From RYN-230 sp036497945 (GTDB lineage Bacteria; Actinomycetota; Actinomycetes; Streptosporangiales; Streptosporangiaceae), in NCBI GenBank assembly GCA_036497945.1, contig DASXIN010000166.1, positions 3,784 through 67,783 of the forward strand: a DNA stretch of 64,000 nucleotides. Reading direction: 5' to 3'. The notes beneath the pieces are model-generated. The model was not told the DNA's origin. It searched no databases and saw only the letters and a program-made list of their open reading frames with translations. The position numbers were made by a program, and so were the translations under genes. Shown here in pieces: positions 8,660 to 16,815 of this stretch (the stretch's first letter is position 1; every line of letters begins with the position of its first letter).

Positions 8660-8911
8660 CCTAGGTCTGCCCCGGAACAGCTGGCAGGGTGGAACTACGA
8701 GGAATCCGGAGCAGAAGCAGCAAGGCCTTCGCCTCAGCTGACATCCCAGCGCCAAACACATAACAAGATCGGCGCTCATGGTGACTGGCTGCGAACCCGT
8801 CCGCACGGCTACGACCGATGAGTCCTGCTTCGCCGCGTCGTCCCATCGTGGGCACGACAGCACTTCTCCACGCAAACCGTGCGGAACCAGAGGAAGCGGA
8901 GACCAGCCACC

Positions 8912-9388
8912 ATGACCGAGGAGACCGTCAGCGCGACGACCACGATCAGCACATCGGCCGAAACCGTGTTCGCGGTGCTTGCCGACCCATCCCGGCATGC
9001 CGCCATTGACGGCACCGGCTGGGTTCGCGACTCCTTCGATGGCCAACGGCTAACCGGCTCAGGTCAGATCTTCCGGATGGCCATGTACCACCCCAACCAC
9101 CCGGACGGCAGCTACGAGATGGCCAACCAGGTCCTCGCGTTCGAGCCGCCACGCGTCATTTCGTGGAAGCCGGGCTATGTGTCACCGGCAACAGGCAAGC
9201 TAGAGTTCGGCGGCTGGATCTGGCGTTACGACCTGACCCAGCTCGGTCCAGACGAGACCAAGGTCACACTCTGCTATGACTGGTCGGCAGTAGGGCCGAT
9301 TCCCCGCCAGCACATTCACTTCCCGCCGTTCACTCCAGACCATCTCGACAACTCGCTGAGCCACTTGGCCGCGATCGTTGCGCGCTAA
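8912..9388 (+). CDS. SRPBCC (START/Bet v1-like) protein
   Basis: 158 residues. ATG 8912 is preferred because GGAG precedes it and the protein then opens on the first strand of the fold (VSATTTISTSAETVFAVLAD). This is the typical start of the polyketide-cyclase/dehydrase SRPBCC family, which forms a helix-grip cavity for hydrophobic ligands. Later motifs are VISWKPGY and GGWIWRYDL. The ligand cannot be predicted. It is monocistronic and converges on the gene at 9424. Confidence 0.75.
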   Translation: MTEETVSATTTISTSAETVFAVLADPSRHAAIDGTGWVRDSFDGQRLTGSGQIFRMAMYHPNHPDGSYEMANQVLAFEPPRVISWKPGYVSPATGKLEFGGWIWRYDLTQLGPDETKVTLCYDWSAVGPIPRQHIHFPPFTPDHLDNSLSHLAAIVAR

Positions 9389-9423
9389 CGACGTCCCCGG
9401 CCGCCTCAGGCTCGGGACAGGCG

Positions 9424-10014
9424 TTAGTTGGCCTCGGCGGCCCGGCAGATATCTATCAGCTGGTCGCGGTAGGAGTGATCGGCAGTTTCCAGCTCGTTCT
9501 TGACCACCGCGCCGTTCGCCCACCACTGCAGCAGGTCCCGGCCCATCTCCTGGCCAGCCTTGGTGTGGACGCACAAGGCGTAGTCGGGCACTGAGACGAC
9601 AAACTCCCCGGACTCAACCTTGTGTATTACCAGGTCGGTGTGTTCGGAGCTGGTCCGGTCCTTCTTCGCGGTGGCGAGGAACCGCACTGCGTGAACGGCC
9701 ATCATCGTCTGCTCCCCGCCGGTGGCAGCGCAGTAGTTCTCGTACAGGCTGTTCAGCAGAACGGGGGCCAGCGGCTCCCCCATGCCAATGTCCTCAACGG
9801 CGATCAGCTTGAGCCGATGCCACATGTGCTCGGCGACTTCGGGCGAGGTCGTCAGCATCTCATAGGCGGCGAGCACTGCGTTGTCGACATTGCTCCGCCG
9901 GATCTCTTTCTGAAGAACCGACACCAGCTGATCAACCGGGATGCAGCGCGGCGATGTCAGCCGGGCGTACGGATCTTCGGCGTGAGGAGGCGGCCCCATG
10001 CGGCGTTTTGACAT
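9424..10014 (-). CDS. Stand-alone RarA/MgsA C-terminal-like protein
   Basis: 196 residues from ATG 10014, with GGAAGGG nine bases upstream. The core (LQKEIRRSNVDNAVLAAYEM, then MWHRLKLIAVEDIGMGEPLA) resembles the oligomerisation/DNA-binding C-terminal part of RarA (MgsA) clamp-loader-like ATPases, where the family reads RLxxIAxEDIGLAxP. The AAA+ ATPase module with Walker motifs is absent and is not encoded nearby. It therefore looks like a free-standing domain protein, possibly acting on DNA or as a partner of full-length RarA. The N-terminus is Arg/Pro-rich. Confidence 0.6.
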   Translation of the reverse strand: MSKRRMGPPPHAEDPYARLTSPRCIPVDQLVSVLQKEIRRSNVDNAVLAAYEMLTTSPEVAEHMWHRLKLIAVEDIGMGEPLAPVLLNSLYENYCAATGGEQTMMAVHAVRFLATAKKDRTSSEHTDLVIHKVESGEFVVSVPDYALCVHTKAGQEMGRDLLQWWANGAVVKNELETADHSYRDQLIDICRAAEAN

Positions 10015-10119
10015 GAACGTCCCTTCCGGTCTAGTGCCATCAGGCACGTCCGCGACCGGAAGGGGCCTGGCTCCGGGTGAGGGGGTTGCCCACTCCTCAC
10101 CACTTTCAACATATAGGCA

Positions 10120-10497
10120 GTGCGCCGGCTGGTGTCGCAGCTGATGGACTTCGAGGACGTGAACCGGTACCTGATCGAGAGGACCACTGCGATCGGGATC
10201 CGCTACGACTTCGGCGAGGGGCCTGAACTGCTCGGCCGCCGACTGCGGGACGTGGGGCTGAAGCGGGGGCGCCTCTACGAGCTCATGCACGCCGGCCGCG
10301 GGCTGCTGCTCGACCAGACGGGCCGACTCTCGGCGGCGGGCTGGGCAGATCGGGTCGACCACGTCGTCGACGTCAGCGAGGAACTTGACGCGCCAGCGGC
10401 GCTGCTGCGGCCGGACGGCCACGTGGCGTGGGTCGGTGAAGACCAGCAGGATCTGCTCAGCCAGATGCCAAAGTGGTTCGGCGCTGCCGTCAGCTGA
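10120..10497 (+). pseudogene. FAD-dependent aromatic hydroxylase, C-terminal fragment
   Basis: 125 codons from a GTG directly after an in-frame stop. The sequence (VSQLMDFEDVNRYLIERTTA, LLGRRLRDV, LYELMHAGRGLLLDQTG, ALLRPDGHVAWVG) is the C-terminal thioredoxin-like domain of class A flavoprotein aromatic hydroxylases (PheA/TfdB type, such as polyketide or rifampicin monooxygenases). The FAD-binding GxGxxG and GD motifs that belong about 350 residues earlier are absent. Only the tail remains, so this is a gene remnant. Confidence 0.65.
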
Positions 10498-10577
10498 GCG
10501 CGCAGTTGTGGCCTGCACAACGCGTCAGCGGGCATGCCGCCGATCCAGCACCGGATCGCCGGCGATGATTTGGGATC

Positions 10578-11072
10578 GTGGCCACGCAGATCGAAGCGAT
10601 CATCTTCAACGGCGGCAGGAGCAGTGCCGCAATACCCGAAGGGTTACGGACAGTACCGCTGTCAGCCGGATTCACCATGCTCCCAGTTACGCAGGAAGTC
10701 CTCAGGCGACTCGAACCCGCCGCGGTCGGAGACGACCGGATCCCCGCCAACTGGACTCTGCAGCAGCCAGTCGCGGCCCTCGCTCGCGCGATGTCCGCTG
10801 ATCGCGCGGTCCTGTACATCTTCAGCGAGACCAGCGCAGGGCCAGGAATCAGCGAAGCCATCGCATGGCACGAAGGCAAGCTCCTTTATGGCCCATCCGG
10901 GACCTGCGACCTCGAGATTGACTTTGAGCCGGGATATCACCTTGCCCCCCACGACAGCGCCGTGAACGCCGGGCTCCGCGCCATCGGGGTAAAAGCAACC
11001 GACGATCGCGACGAGTACGCCGTCGTCGGCCTGACCAGGCACCGCATGACAGACGACTGGCTCAAGGGCTAG
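10578..11072 (+). CDS. Hypothetical protein
   Basis: 164 residues from GTG 10578; the ribosome binding site is weak. The chain has a mixed soluble composition with an acidic middle (CDLEIDFEPGYHLAPHDSAV) and no signal peptide or membrane segment. I do not recognise the family. The open frame and its codon use look genuine, but the start is uncertain. Confidence 0.45.
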   Translation: MATQIEAIIFNGGRSSAAIPEGLRTVPLSAGFTMLPVTQEVLRRLEPAAVGDDRIPANWTLQQPVAALARAMSADRAVLYIFSETSAGPGISEAIAWHEGKLLYGPSGTCDLEIDFEPGYHLAPHDSAVNAGLRAIGVKATDDRDEYAVVGLTRHRMTDDWLKG

Positions 11073-11142
11073 GTTCCCCGATCCACCTGAGAGGCCACAA
11101 ACGGGCGTCCCGGCATAGTCGCACGCCATCGCCCATCTGGGG

Positions 11143-11631
11143 TCAGTCGGCGGCCAGGTCACGCTGATACCAGGTGCCCGGCCGGCCGCCGGGCTCGGCC
11201 GGGCCAGTCGGCGCGAACCCGGCTTTGGTCAGCACCTTCTGGGACGCGACGTTGTCATGGTTGGTCGCTGCCCTGAGCGTGCGCAGCCCGTACTGCGCCG
11301 CTGCCAGCCGGCACAGTTCCTGCACGGCCGCAGTCGCCACGCCGCGACCCGCGACTTGCTGCGCGACCCGGTAGCCGAGTACGGCAGCGCCATCCTGGAG
11401 GTCGTACAGATTGAACCGGCCCAGGATCGAGCCATCCTCGGCGACGAGCACGTAGCAGGCGCAGATACCCGCCTCCTGCTCGGCCAGCAAGGCGTTGTAC
11501 CGCTCGGTGAACTGGTCGAAGAACTCATCGCCGCGGTCGGAGATGAAGGCGGCGAAGTAGGCGCGGTTCGCCAGTTCGAAGGCCAAAACGGCCGGGGCAT
11601 GGTCGGCGCGCAGGCGCTGCAGCTCGGGCAC
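11143..11631 (-). CDS. GNAT N-acetyltransferase (RimJ/RimL-like)
   Basis: 162 residues from GTG 11631. The GNAT core is complete. YVLVAEDGSILGRFNLYDL provides the central strands, YRVAQQVAGRGVATAAVQEL carries the acetyl-CoA pyrophosphate loop (QxxGRGxA), and TNHDNVASQKVLTKAGF is the C-terminal N-x-x-S-x-x-x-L-x-x-x-G-F signature of RimJ/RimL-type enzymes. It probably acetylates a protein N-terminus or a small amine. The substrate is not predictable. The gene is divergent from the hydrolase at 11816. Confidence 0.85.
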   Translation of the reverse strand: MPELQRLRADHAPAVLAFELANRAYFAAFISDRGDEFFDQFTERYNALLAEQEAGICACYVLVAEDGSILGRFNLYDLQDGAAVLGYRVAQQVAGRGVATAAVQELCRLAAAQYGLRTLRAATNHDNVASQKVLTKAGFAPTGPAEPGGRPGTWYQRDLAAD

Positions 11632-11815
11632 CGTCCAACCCTACTCAGATGCTGCACTCCGGGCCCAGGATCACCTCCGGCGGCCGGTTCCGCCGATCCT
11701 GAGCCAGGACAAGCGGAGGGCCAACGGGCCGGGCAGTCCTGCCCGCTGCGTGCGCCCATCGAGCACGCGCGGCGCCTCGCGATGAGTAGGCGGACCGCCA
11801 ATCGTCATACCCCGC

Positions 11816-12550
11816 ATGACGTACGCACCGGTGAACGGCCTGCAGCTCTACTACGAGATCCGCGGCAGCGGGCGGCCGCTCGTGCTGCTCCACGGCGGCC
11901 TGATGACCATCGACCTCAATTTCGGGCCGCTGCTCGAACCCCTTGCGGCGAGCCGGCAGGTGATCGCGGTTGAGCTGCAGGGCCACGGGCACACCGCCGA
12001 CACCGGCCGGCCGATGACGATCGAAGCGCTGGCCGGTGACGTGGTCGCACTGCTCGACCAGCTGGGCATCGCCCAGGCCGATCTCTTCGGCTTCAGCCTC
12101 GGCGGCTTCGTCGCGTACGCGGTCGCGTTCGGCGCGCCCACCCGGGTCGGCAAGCTGATCGTCGCCTCGGCGGACGCGCACCGCCCGCCGGGCCGGGAGA
12201 GCGCGCCACTCGACGACGACCGCATGCCGACACCTGCCGACTTCCAGGCGATGCGCGACGCCTATGACGCGGTCGCTCCCGACCCCGCACACTTCGACGA
12301 GTTCGCGGCCAGGACGTCGACCATGGTGCACGAGTTCCCGGGGTGGAGCGACGAGCTGCGCTCGCTGCGGGTGCCGACCCTGCTGCTCTTCGGCGACCGT
12401 GACTTCTCACCGCTGCCTGACGTAGTCGAGACGTTCGCACTCCTGCCGAACGCGCAATTGGCCGTGCTCCCCGGCACCACGCACGTCGGCGTGACCCAGC
12501 GGCCCGGCGAAGTGTTCGCGTTGATCACACCGTTCCTCGACGGGCGCTGA
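11816..12550 (+). CDS. Alpha/beta hydrolase
   Basis: 244 residues. The fold is clear: the oxyanion region LLHGGL, nucleophile elbow GFSLGG (Ser near residue 96), acid in LLFGDRDFSP and catalytic His in GTTHVGV. The length fits a single-domain esterase, lactonase or C-C hydrolase with a small cap. The substrate is unknown. It ends 40 bases before a convergent membrane-protein gene. Confidence 0.85.
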   Translation: MTYAPVNGLQLYYEIRGSGRPLVLLHGGLMTIDLNFGPLLEPLAASRQVIAVELQGHGHTADTGRPMTIEALAGDVVALLDQLGIAQADLFGFSLGGFVAYAVAFGAPTRVGKLIVASADAHRPPGRESAPLDDDRMPTPADFQAMRDAYDAVAPDPAHFDEFAARTSTMVHEFPGWSDELRSLRVPTLLLFGDRDFSPLPDVVETFALLPNAQLAVLPGTTHVGVTQRPGEVFALITPFLDGR

Positions 12551-12590
12551 GCGGCCCGGCACTGAGTACTCCCCTGACGCACCAGGCGCG

Positions 12591-13172
12591 CTAGGACGGT
12601 GACTCTTCGCCGCGCGGCTCATCCGCGCCGCGTTCGTCACCTCGAAACAGTGCTGCGACCTCTTTGCCGATTCCGATCGATGGACCGCCGATCAATTCCC
12701 ATGCCCTGTCGATGCCCGCCAGGAAGCAGAACGCCACGAGGATCGCGATCGTATTCACCGCGCCAGAATCGCCGGGATGGAGTATCACGTCTATTCCCAT
12801 GATCAACTGGATCACGAACGTGACGACCAGCCCGACCAGGAAGACCGCGTCGTGCAAGGTCCGCCACCGTGCCGCATGCAGGCGGATCAGCGACAGCAGC
12901 GATGCCGTGACGAAGCCGAGTCCGATGATCGCTACGACCAGTGCGGTTGGCCCGATCTTATGCCCGGGAACCAACGCGAGAAGCGACACCGCCAGCGCAT
13001 TGACGAACGCCGTCAGCGCCGCCGAAGCCCGGATACGGTGAATTTGCGTCTCTGCCGTGGCCTGGGCTAGCCGCTCCGCGGAGACCGAGATGGCCACGAA
13101 GAGCAGCCCGATCAGCGCACCGGCCACGCTGGCACTCGCTACGAAGAAGTCATGGATGCTCTCAGGTACCAC
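12591..13172 (-). CDS. Small integral membrane protein
   Basis: 193 residues with about five hydrophobic helices: VAGALIGLLFVAISVSA, LTAFVNALAVSLLALVP, ALVVAIIGLGFVTASLLS, VFLVGLVVTFVIQLIMGI and IAILVAFCFLAGID. The C-terminal tail is charged and acidic. No transporter or enzyme signature is visible. Probably a conserved membrane protein of unknown role in the cytoplasmic membrane. Confidence 0.7.
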   Translation of the reverse strand: MVPESIHDFFVASASVAGALIGLLFVAISVSAERLAQATAETQIHRIRASAALTAFVNALAVSLLALVPGHKIGPTALVVAIIGLGFVTASLLSLIRLHAARWRTLHDAVFLVGLVVTFVIQLIMGIDVILHPGDSGAVNTIAILVAFCFLAGIDRAWELIGGPSIGIGKEVAALFRGDERGADEPRGEESPS

Positions 13173-13220
13173 CTCGCGATTCTCGCATCACCAGCACCGG
13201 GTCAGTGACCGTGACGCCCA

Positions 13221-14108
13221 TCAGTCGTCGAGGACGGCCAGGTCGAGCCGGCCGAGCCGGTCCGGATCGGCGATCGCGTCGATTTCCACGATCTTCCCGC
13301 GCGAGACGGTGAAGCCGATGACCGCGAACGGCTGCCCGCCCAGCATCACCACCACCCCAGCGGCCCCGTTCACCAGGGCCGGCCGCTTCGGTGCGGAGGG
13401 ATCCGCGATCATGAGCGTCCGCTTGGCGATGGCTGCCGGACCGCGGAGCACCGTGGAAAGCTGCGGATGCGCCGTTCCGCCGTCGGATCGCAGCACAACG
13501 TCCGGGTCGAGGACCGCGACCAGCGCATCGAGGTCCCCCTCGTGCGCCGCGGCGAAGAACGCGTCGACTACTTCCCGCTGACGGGCGACATCGGGGTCGG
13601 GGGCTCGGACGTCGGCGCCGCGCACCCGGCGCCGGGCCCGGCTGGCGAGCTGCCTCGCTGTGGCCGGGGAACGCCCCACCATGGGGGCGATCTCGTCGAA
13701 CGGCAGGTCGAACATGTCGTGCAGGATGAACGCCAGCCGCTCGGCGGGGGTCAGCGTTTCCAGCACCACCTGCAGCGCGAGCCCGACCGAGTCGGCCAGC
13801 AGCGCCTCATCCTCCGGGCTCGTCCCACCCGCCCGGCTGATGACCGGGTCGGGCACGTGCACGCCCATCGGCTCCTCACGCCGCGCTTTGCGCGAGCGCA
13901 GCACGTTCAGGCACACCCGGGCGACGATCGTGGTCAGCCAGGCGCCGAGGTTCTCGACACCACTGGCGTCTGACCGGCTGAGCCGCAGCCAGGCTTCCTG
14001 GACGGCGTCGTCGGCCTCGGCCAGCGAGCCCAGCATCCGGTAGGCCACCGCCCGCAGCCGGGTCCGGTTCTGCTCGAAGCCCTCCGCCAGCCACTCGGGC
14101 TCGGTCAT
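13221..14108 (-). CDS. sigJ: ECF41-type RNA polymerase sigma factor with SnoaL-like C-terminal domain
   Basis: 295 residues. Sigma region 2 spans about 10-80 (RAVAYRMLGSLAEADDAVQE, AWLRL), and region 4 spans about 110-170 (LTPAERLAFILHDMFDLPFD, APMVGRSPATARQLASRARR). A SnoaL-like domain of about 120 residues follows. That domain is typical of ECF41/SigJ factors, which have no membrane anti-sigma factor and are regulated by their own C-terminus. The YceI and SnoaL genes lie divergently on the other side of a short promoter region with repeated TGTCA motifs, so they are likely targets. Confidence 0.9.
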   Translation of the reverse strand: MTEPEWLAEGFEQNRTRLRAVAYRMLGSLAEADDAVQEAWLRLSRSDASGVENLGAWLTTIVARVCLNVLRSRKARREEPMGVHVPDPVISRAGGTSPEDEALLADSVGLALQVVLETLTPAERLAFILHDMFDLPFDEIAPMVGRSPATARQLASRARRRVRGADVRAPDPDVARQREVVDAFFAAAHEGDLDALVAVLDPDVVLRSDGGTAHPQLSTVLRGPAAIAKRTLMIADPSAPKRPALVNGAAGVVVMLGGQPFAVIGFTVSRGKIVEIDAIADPDRLGRLDLAVLDD

Positions 14109-14131
14109 CGGTCACTTACCTCCGGCGGGAC

Positions 14132-14171
14132 GTGTCATATAGGTGACACCTCAAATGCGTGCGATGTGACA
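14132..14171. promoter_or_regulatory. Divergent promoter region with TGTCA/TGACA repeats
   Basis: Between the ECF41 gene and the YceI gene, GTGTCA-TATAGG-TGACAC (14132-14149) is a perfect inverted repeat. A third related motif, TGTGACA (14165-14171), reads TGTCACA on the minus strand, which matches the known ECF41 -35 element. This fits autoregulation and control of the divergent genes by the sigma factor. Confidence 0.5.
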
Positions 14172-14182
14172 GGGAGACGATC

Positions 14183-14737
14183 ATGCAGGCACCGTCAGGA
14201 CAAACGACCGCACCGGCGGTGCGGGCTCTGCTGGCAGACGGACACCTGGCCGGGCAATGGGTCCTGGATCCAGGTAGGTCCAGCATCCGGCTGAAGAGCA
14301 GCGTGCTGGGCGGCCTGGTTCCGGTGAAGGGCGTCTTCCGCGAGGTCAACGGGAACGGCACCATCTCACCGGACGGCAAGGTCAGCGGCACCCTCACGGT
14401 GGCCGCGGCGTCCATCGACACCAAGAACCCCCGACGCGACACGCACCTGCGCTCGGCTGACTTCTTCGACAGCGCTAATCATCCGGATATCACCTTCACC
14501 GCTGACGGTATCCGGCCGTCTGGTCAGGGTGCCGAAGTGACCGGCACGCTGACTGTACGCGGCCGTACCCGGCCGCTGTCCTTCGATGCCGTGGCGGCTG
14601 CCCAGGGCGACGGCGAGATCCGGCTCGACGCCGAGGCCCACATCAACCGGGCCGACTTCGGCCTCACCTGGAATCAGCTGGGCCTGGTCTCGATGCACAA
14701 CACCCTGACCGTCCATGCCGTGTTCACCCGCCGGTGA
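14183..14737 (+). CDS. YceI family protein
   Basis: 184 residues from ATG 14183, with AGGGAG eight bases upstream. The whole chain is a YceI lipocalin-like beta-barrel. It starts with AGQWVLDPGRSSIRLKSSVL and continues with the signatures IDTKNPRRDTHLRSADFFDS and HPDITFTADGI. YceI proteins bind isoprenoid-like lipids such as polyprenyl or quinone tails in the barrel. No signal peptide is present, so this one is probably cytoplasmic. It is the first gene opposite the ECF41 sigma factor. Confidence 0.9.
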   Translation: MQAPSGQTTAPAVRALLADGHLAGQWVLDPGRSSIRLKSSVLGGLVPVKGVFREVNGNGTISPDGKVSGTLTVAAASIDTKNPRRDTHLRSADFFDSANHPDITFTADGIRPSGQGAEVTGTLTVRGRTRPLSFDAVAAAQGDGEIRLDAEAHINRADFGLTWNQLGLVSMHNTLTVHAVFTRR

Positions 14738-14759
14738 GCACGGACGAGGGAGGAAACCG

Positions 14760-15278
14760 ATGAGCGACCTTCAGGCCATCGCGGATCGCGTCGAGATCGA
14801 GGCGCTGCGCGGCGAGTTCACCGACGCGGTGATGATGCACGACTACGACCGTTTTGGGTCGCTGTTCACCCAGGACGCTGCGGTGCGGATGCCTGACGGC
14901 AACGTCGAACTCGTCGGCCGGAATGAGATCCGCGCCGGGATCGAGCGGATGCATGGGCAGTTGGACTATTTCGTGCAGAACACGCACCCGGGTGCGATCC
15001 AGCTTGACGGCGACACCGCGTCCGGCCGGGCCTACATGTCAGAGCTGATCCGTCTCCGCGACGGCCGGTCGCACCTGAACTACGCCATCTACCACGACCG
15101 CTACCAGCGCACCTCGGACGGCTGGAAGTTCACCGAGCGGGTCTACGAGGTCAGGTACCTGGACAGCACGCCGCTGGCGGGCTCAGCGCCCACCCGGCGC
15201 GGGGCGCCCGCTAACCCGCCCGCGCCTGGCATGATGAGCCACGATGAGCGAGCAGCAGCCGGGCAGGTGGGTTCCTGA
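14760..15278 (+). CDS. SnoaL-like (NTF2 fold) protein
   Basis: 172 residues from ATG 14760 with GAGGGAGGAAA upstream, 22 bases after the YceI gene. An NTF2-like core covers residues 5-140 (IEALRGEFTDAVMMHDYDRF, VRMPDGNVELVGRNEI, GWKFTERVYEVRYLD). Members of this family are small cyclases, isomerases or binding proteins. The C-terminal 35 residues are Pro/Ala-rich and overlap the next gene by 35 bases. It probably shares the YceI transcript. Confidence 0.8.
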   Translation: MSDLQAIADRVEIEALRGEFTDAVMMHDYDRFGSLFTQDAAVRMPDGNVELVGRNEIRAGIERMHGQLDYFVQNTHPGAIQLDGDTASGRAYMSELIRLRDGRSHLNYAIYHDRYQRTSDGWKFTERVYEVRYLDSTPLAGSAPTRRGAPANPPAPGMMSHDERAAAGQVGS

Positions 15279-16005
15279 CGACGACCAGGCCGCGGTCGAG
15301 TTGCGGCTGGCCGTTCGCGCCGGTGACGTCGAGGCGATCCAGCGATTGCTGCGGAACGATCCCACGCTGGCGTCGGCCCATCTGGTTGGCCGGAGCGGCG
15401 GGTCCGGGACGCCGTTGCACCTCGTCACCGACTGGCCCGGCTACTTCCCCAACGGCCCGGAGATCGTCCGGCGGCTGATCGACGCGGGCGCCGATCCTAA
15501 CGCCCTGACGACCAGTCAGGGCACACTGCCCAGCCCGGGTTCCGAGACCCCGCTGCACTATGCGGCGAGCAGCGACGACGTCGACGTGGCCGAGGCCCTG
15601 ATCGATGGCGGAGCGGATATCGAGGTGCCGGACGGTTCGATCGGCACCCCGCTCGATAACGCCGTCGGTTACGGCTGCTGGCATGTCGCCCGCTTGCTGG
15701 TGGCGCGTGGCGCCCGAGTTGATAAGGCCTGGCATGCCGGCGCCCTGGGCCTGCTCGGCCGCCTCGACACGATCCTCGGCAGTGACCCGCCGGCCGAAGA
15801 AGTGTCGAAAGCGCTCTGGCATGCCTGCGCGGGCGGTCAGCGCCGCGCCGCGGAGTATCTGCTGTCCCGCGGCGCGGATCTCAACTGGGAGCCGGACTAC
15901 GCGCACGGCACACCGCTTGACGCCGCCAGCGGGCCGGGCACCAGGCAGGAGAACGTCATCTCCTGGCTGCGCGAACTGGGCGCCCGTTCCGCCGACGCCG
16001 ACTGA
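15244..16005 (+). CDS. Ankyrin-repeat protein
   Basis: 253 residues. At least four ankyrin repeats follow an N-terminal helix pair: GTPLHLVTDWPGYFP...LIDAGADPNA, ETPLHYAASSDDVDVAEALI, GTPLDNAVGYGCWHVARLLV, and AAEYLLSRGADLN followed by GTPLDAASG. Such proteins act as protein-binding scaffolds; the partner is unknown. The start overlaps the end of the SnoaL gene, and the stop TGA overlaps the next ATG (ATGA), so it belongs to a coupled operon. Confidence 0.85.
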   Translation: MSEQQPGRWVPDDDQAAVELRLAVRAGDVEAIQRLLRNDPTLASAHLVGRSGGSGTPLHLVTDWPGYFPNGPEIVRRLIDAGADPNALTTSQGTLPSPGSETPLHYAASSDDVDVAEALIDGGADIEVPDGSIGTPLDNAVGYGCWHVARLLVARGARVDKAWHAGALGLLGRLDTILGSDPPAEEVSKALWHACAGGQRRAAEYLLSRGADLNWEPDYAHGTPLDAASGPGTRQENVISWLRELGARSADAD

Positions 16006-16775
16006 TGCAGCACAACGAGGCGACCATCGCCGGCTTTCAGCCGGGCTACGTCGAGGTGGCCGGCGTGCCCACCTGGCACGAAGTACGCGGCCAGGGACCG
16101 GCCGTCGTTCTGCTGCACGGCGGGTTCTCCGGGGCCACCGCCTGGTCCGCCCAGGCCCCGGCGCTGGCCGAGGCCGGTTTCCGGGTGTACGTGCCGGAGC
16201 GGCGCGGGCACGCGCACACCCGTGACGTGGCCGGGCCACTCAGCTACGACGTCATGGCCGAGGACACCATTGCCTACCTCGAACTTGTCACCGGCGAGCG
16301 GGCCCACCTGGTCGGTTGGAGCGATGGCGCGGTCGTGGCGCTGCTGGTGGCGCAGCGCCGGCCGGATCTGGCCGGGCGGCTGGTGCTGATCGGCCAGTAC
16401 TACAACTCATCCGGTCGGGTGCCCAACAGCCCGCTGGACGGCTGGCTGCACAGCCCGGCGGCCATGGACCTCCTCCGCGAGGGCTACGACCCGTTCTCCC
16501 CGGACGGACCGGAGCACTTCCCGGTCGTGTTTGCCAAGACCATGGCGATGATCGACACCGAACCCGAACTCGACCTGGCCACGTTCGGTACCGTGCCGGC
16601 CCGCACCCTGGTGCTGCAAGGGGACCGCGACGAAGTCACCCTCGAGCACGGCGCCGCCGTCGCCGCCGCCCTGCCGGACGCCCGGCTGGCCGTGCTGCCC
16701 GGCAGCCATGTCCTCCCGCTGGAACTGCCCGACGTCGTCAACCCGCTGCTGATCTCTTTCCTCCGCGCAGAATGA
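16005..16775 (+). CDS. Alpha/beta hydrolase
   Basis: 256 residues, coupled to the ankyrin gene by an ATGA overlap. It shows VVLLHGGFSG (oxyanion loop), nucleophile elbow GWSDGA, acid in LVLQGDRDEV and histidine in LPGSHVLPLE. The GWSDG elbow with a bulky cap is common in actinobacterial esterase or peptidase-like hydrolases. The substrate is unknown. It is the last gene of the YceI-SnoaL-ankyrin-hydrolase set and converges on the CDF gene. Confidence 0.85.
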   Translation: MQHNEATIAGFQPGYVEVAGVPTWHEVRGQGPAVVLLHGGFSGATAWSAQAPALAEAGFRVYVPERRGHAHTRDVAGPLSYDVMAEDTIAYLELVTGERAHLVGWSDGAVVALLVAQRRPDLAGRLVLIGQYYNSSGRVPNSPLDGWLHSPAAMDLLREGYDPFSPDGPEHFPVVFAKTMAMIDTEPELDLATFGTVPARTLVLQGDRDEVTLEHGAAVAAALPDARLAVLPGSHVLPLELPDVVNPLLISFLRAE

Positions 16776-16815
16776 TCACCGCCTCGGGTAGTCCCCGCGG
16801 CCAGCCACCGTCGCA

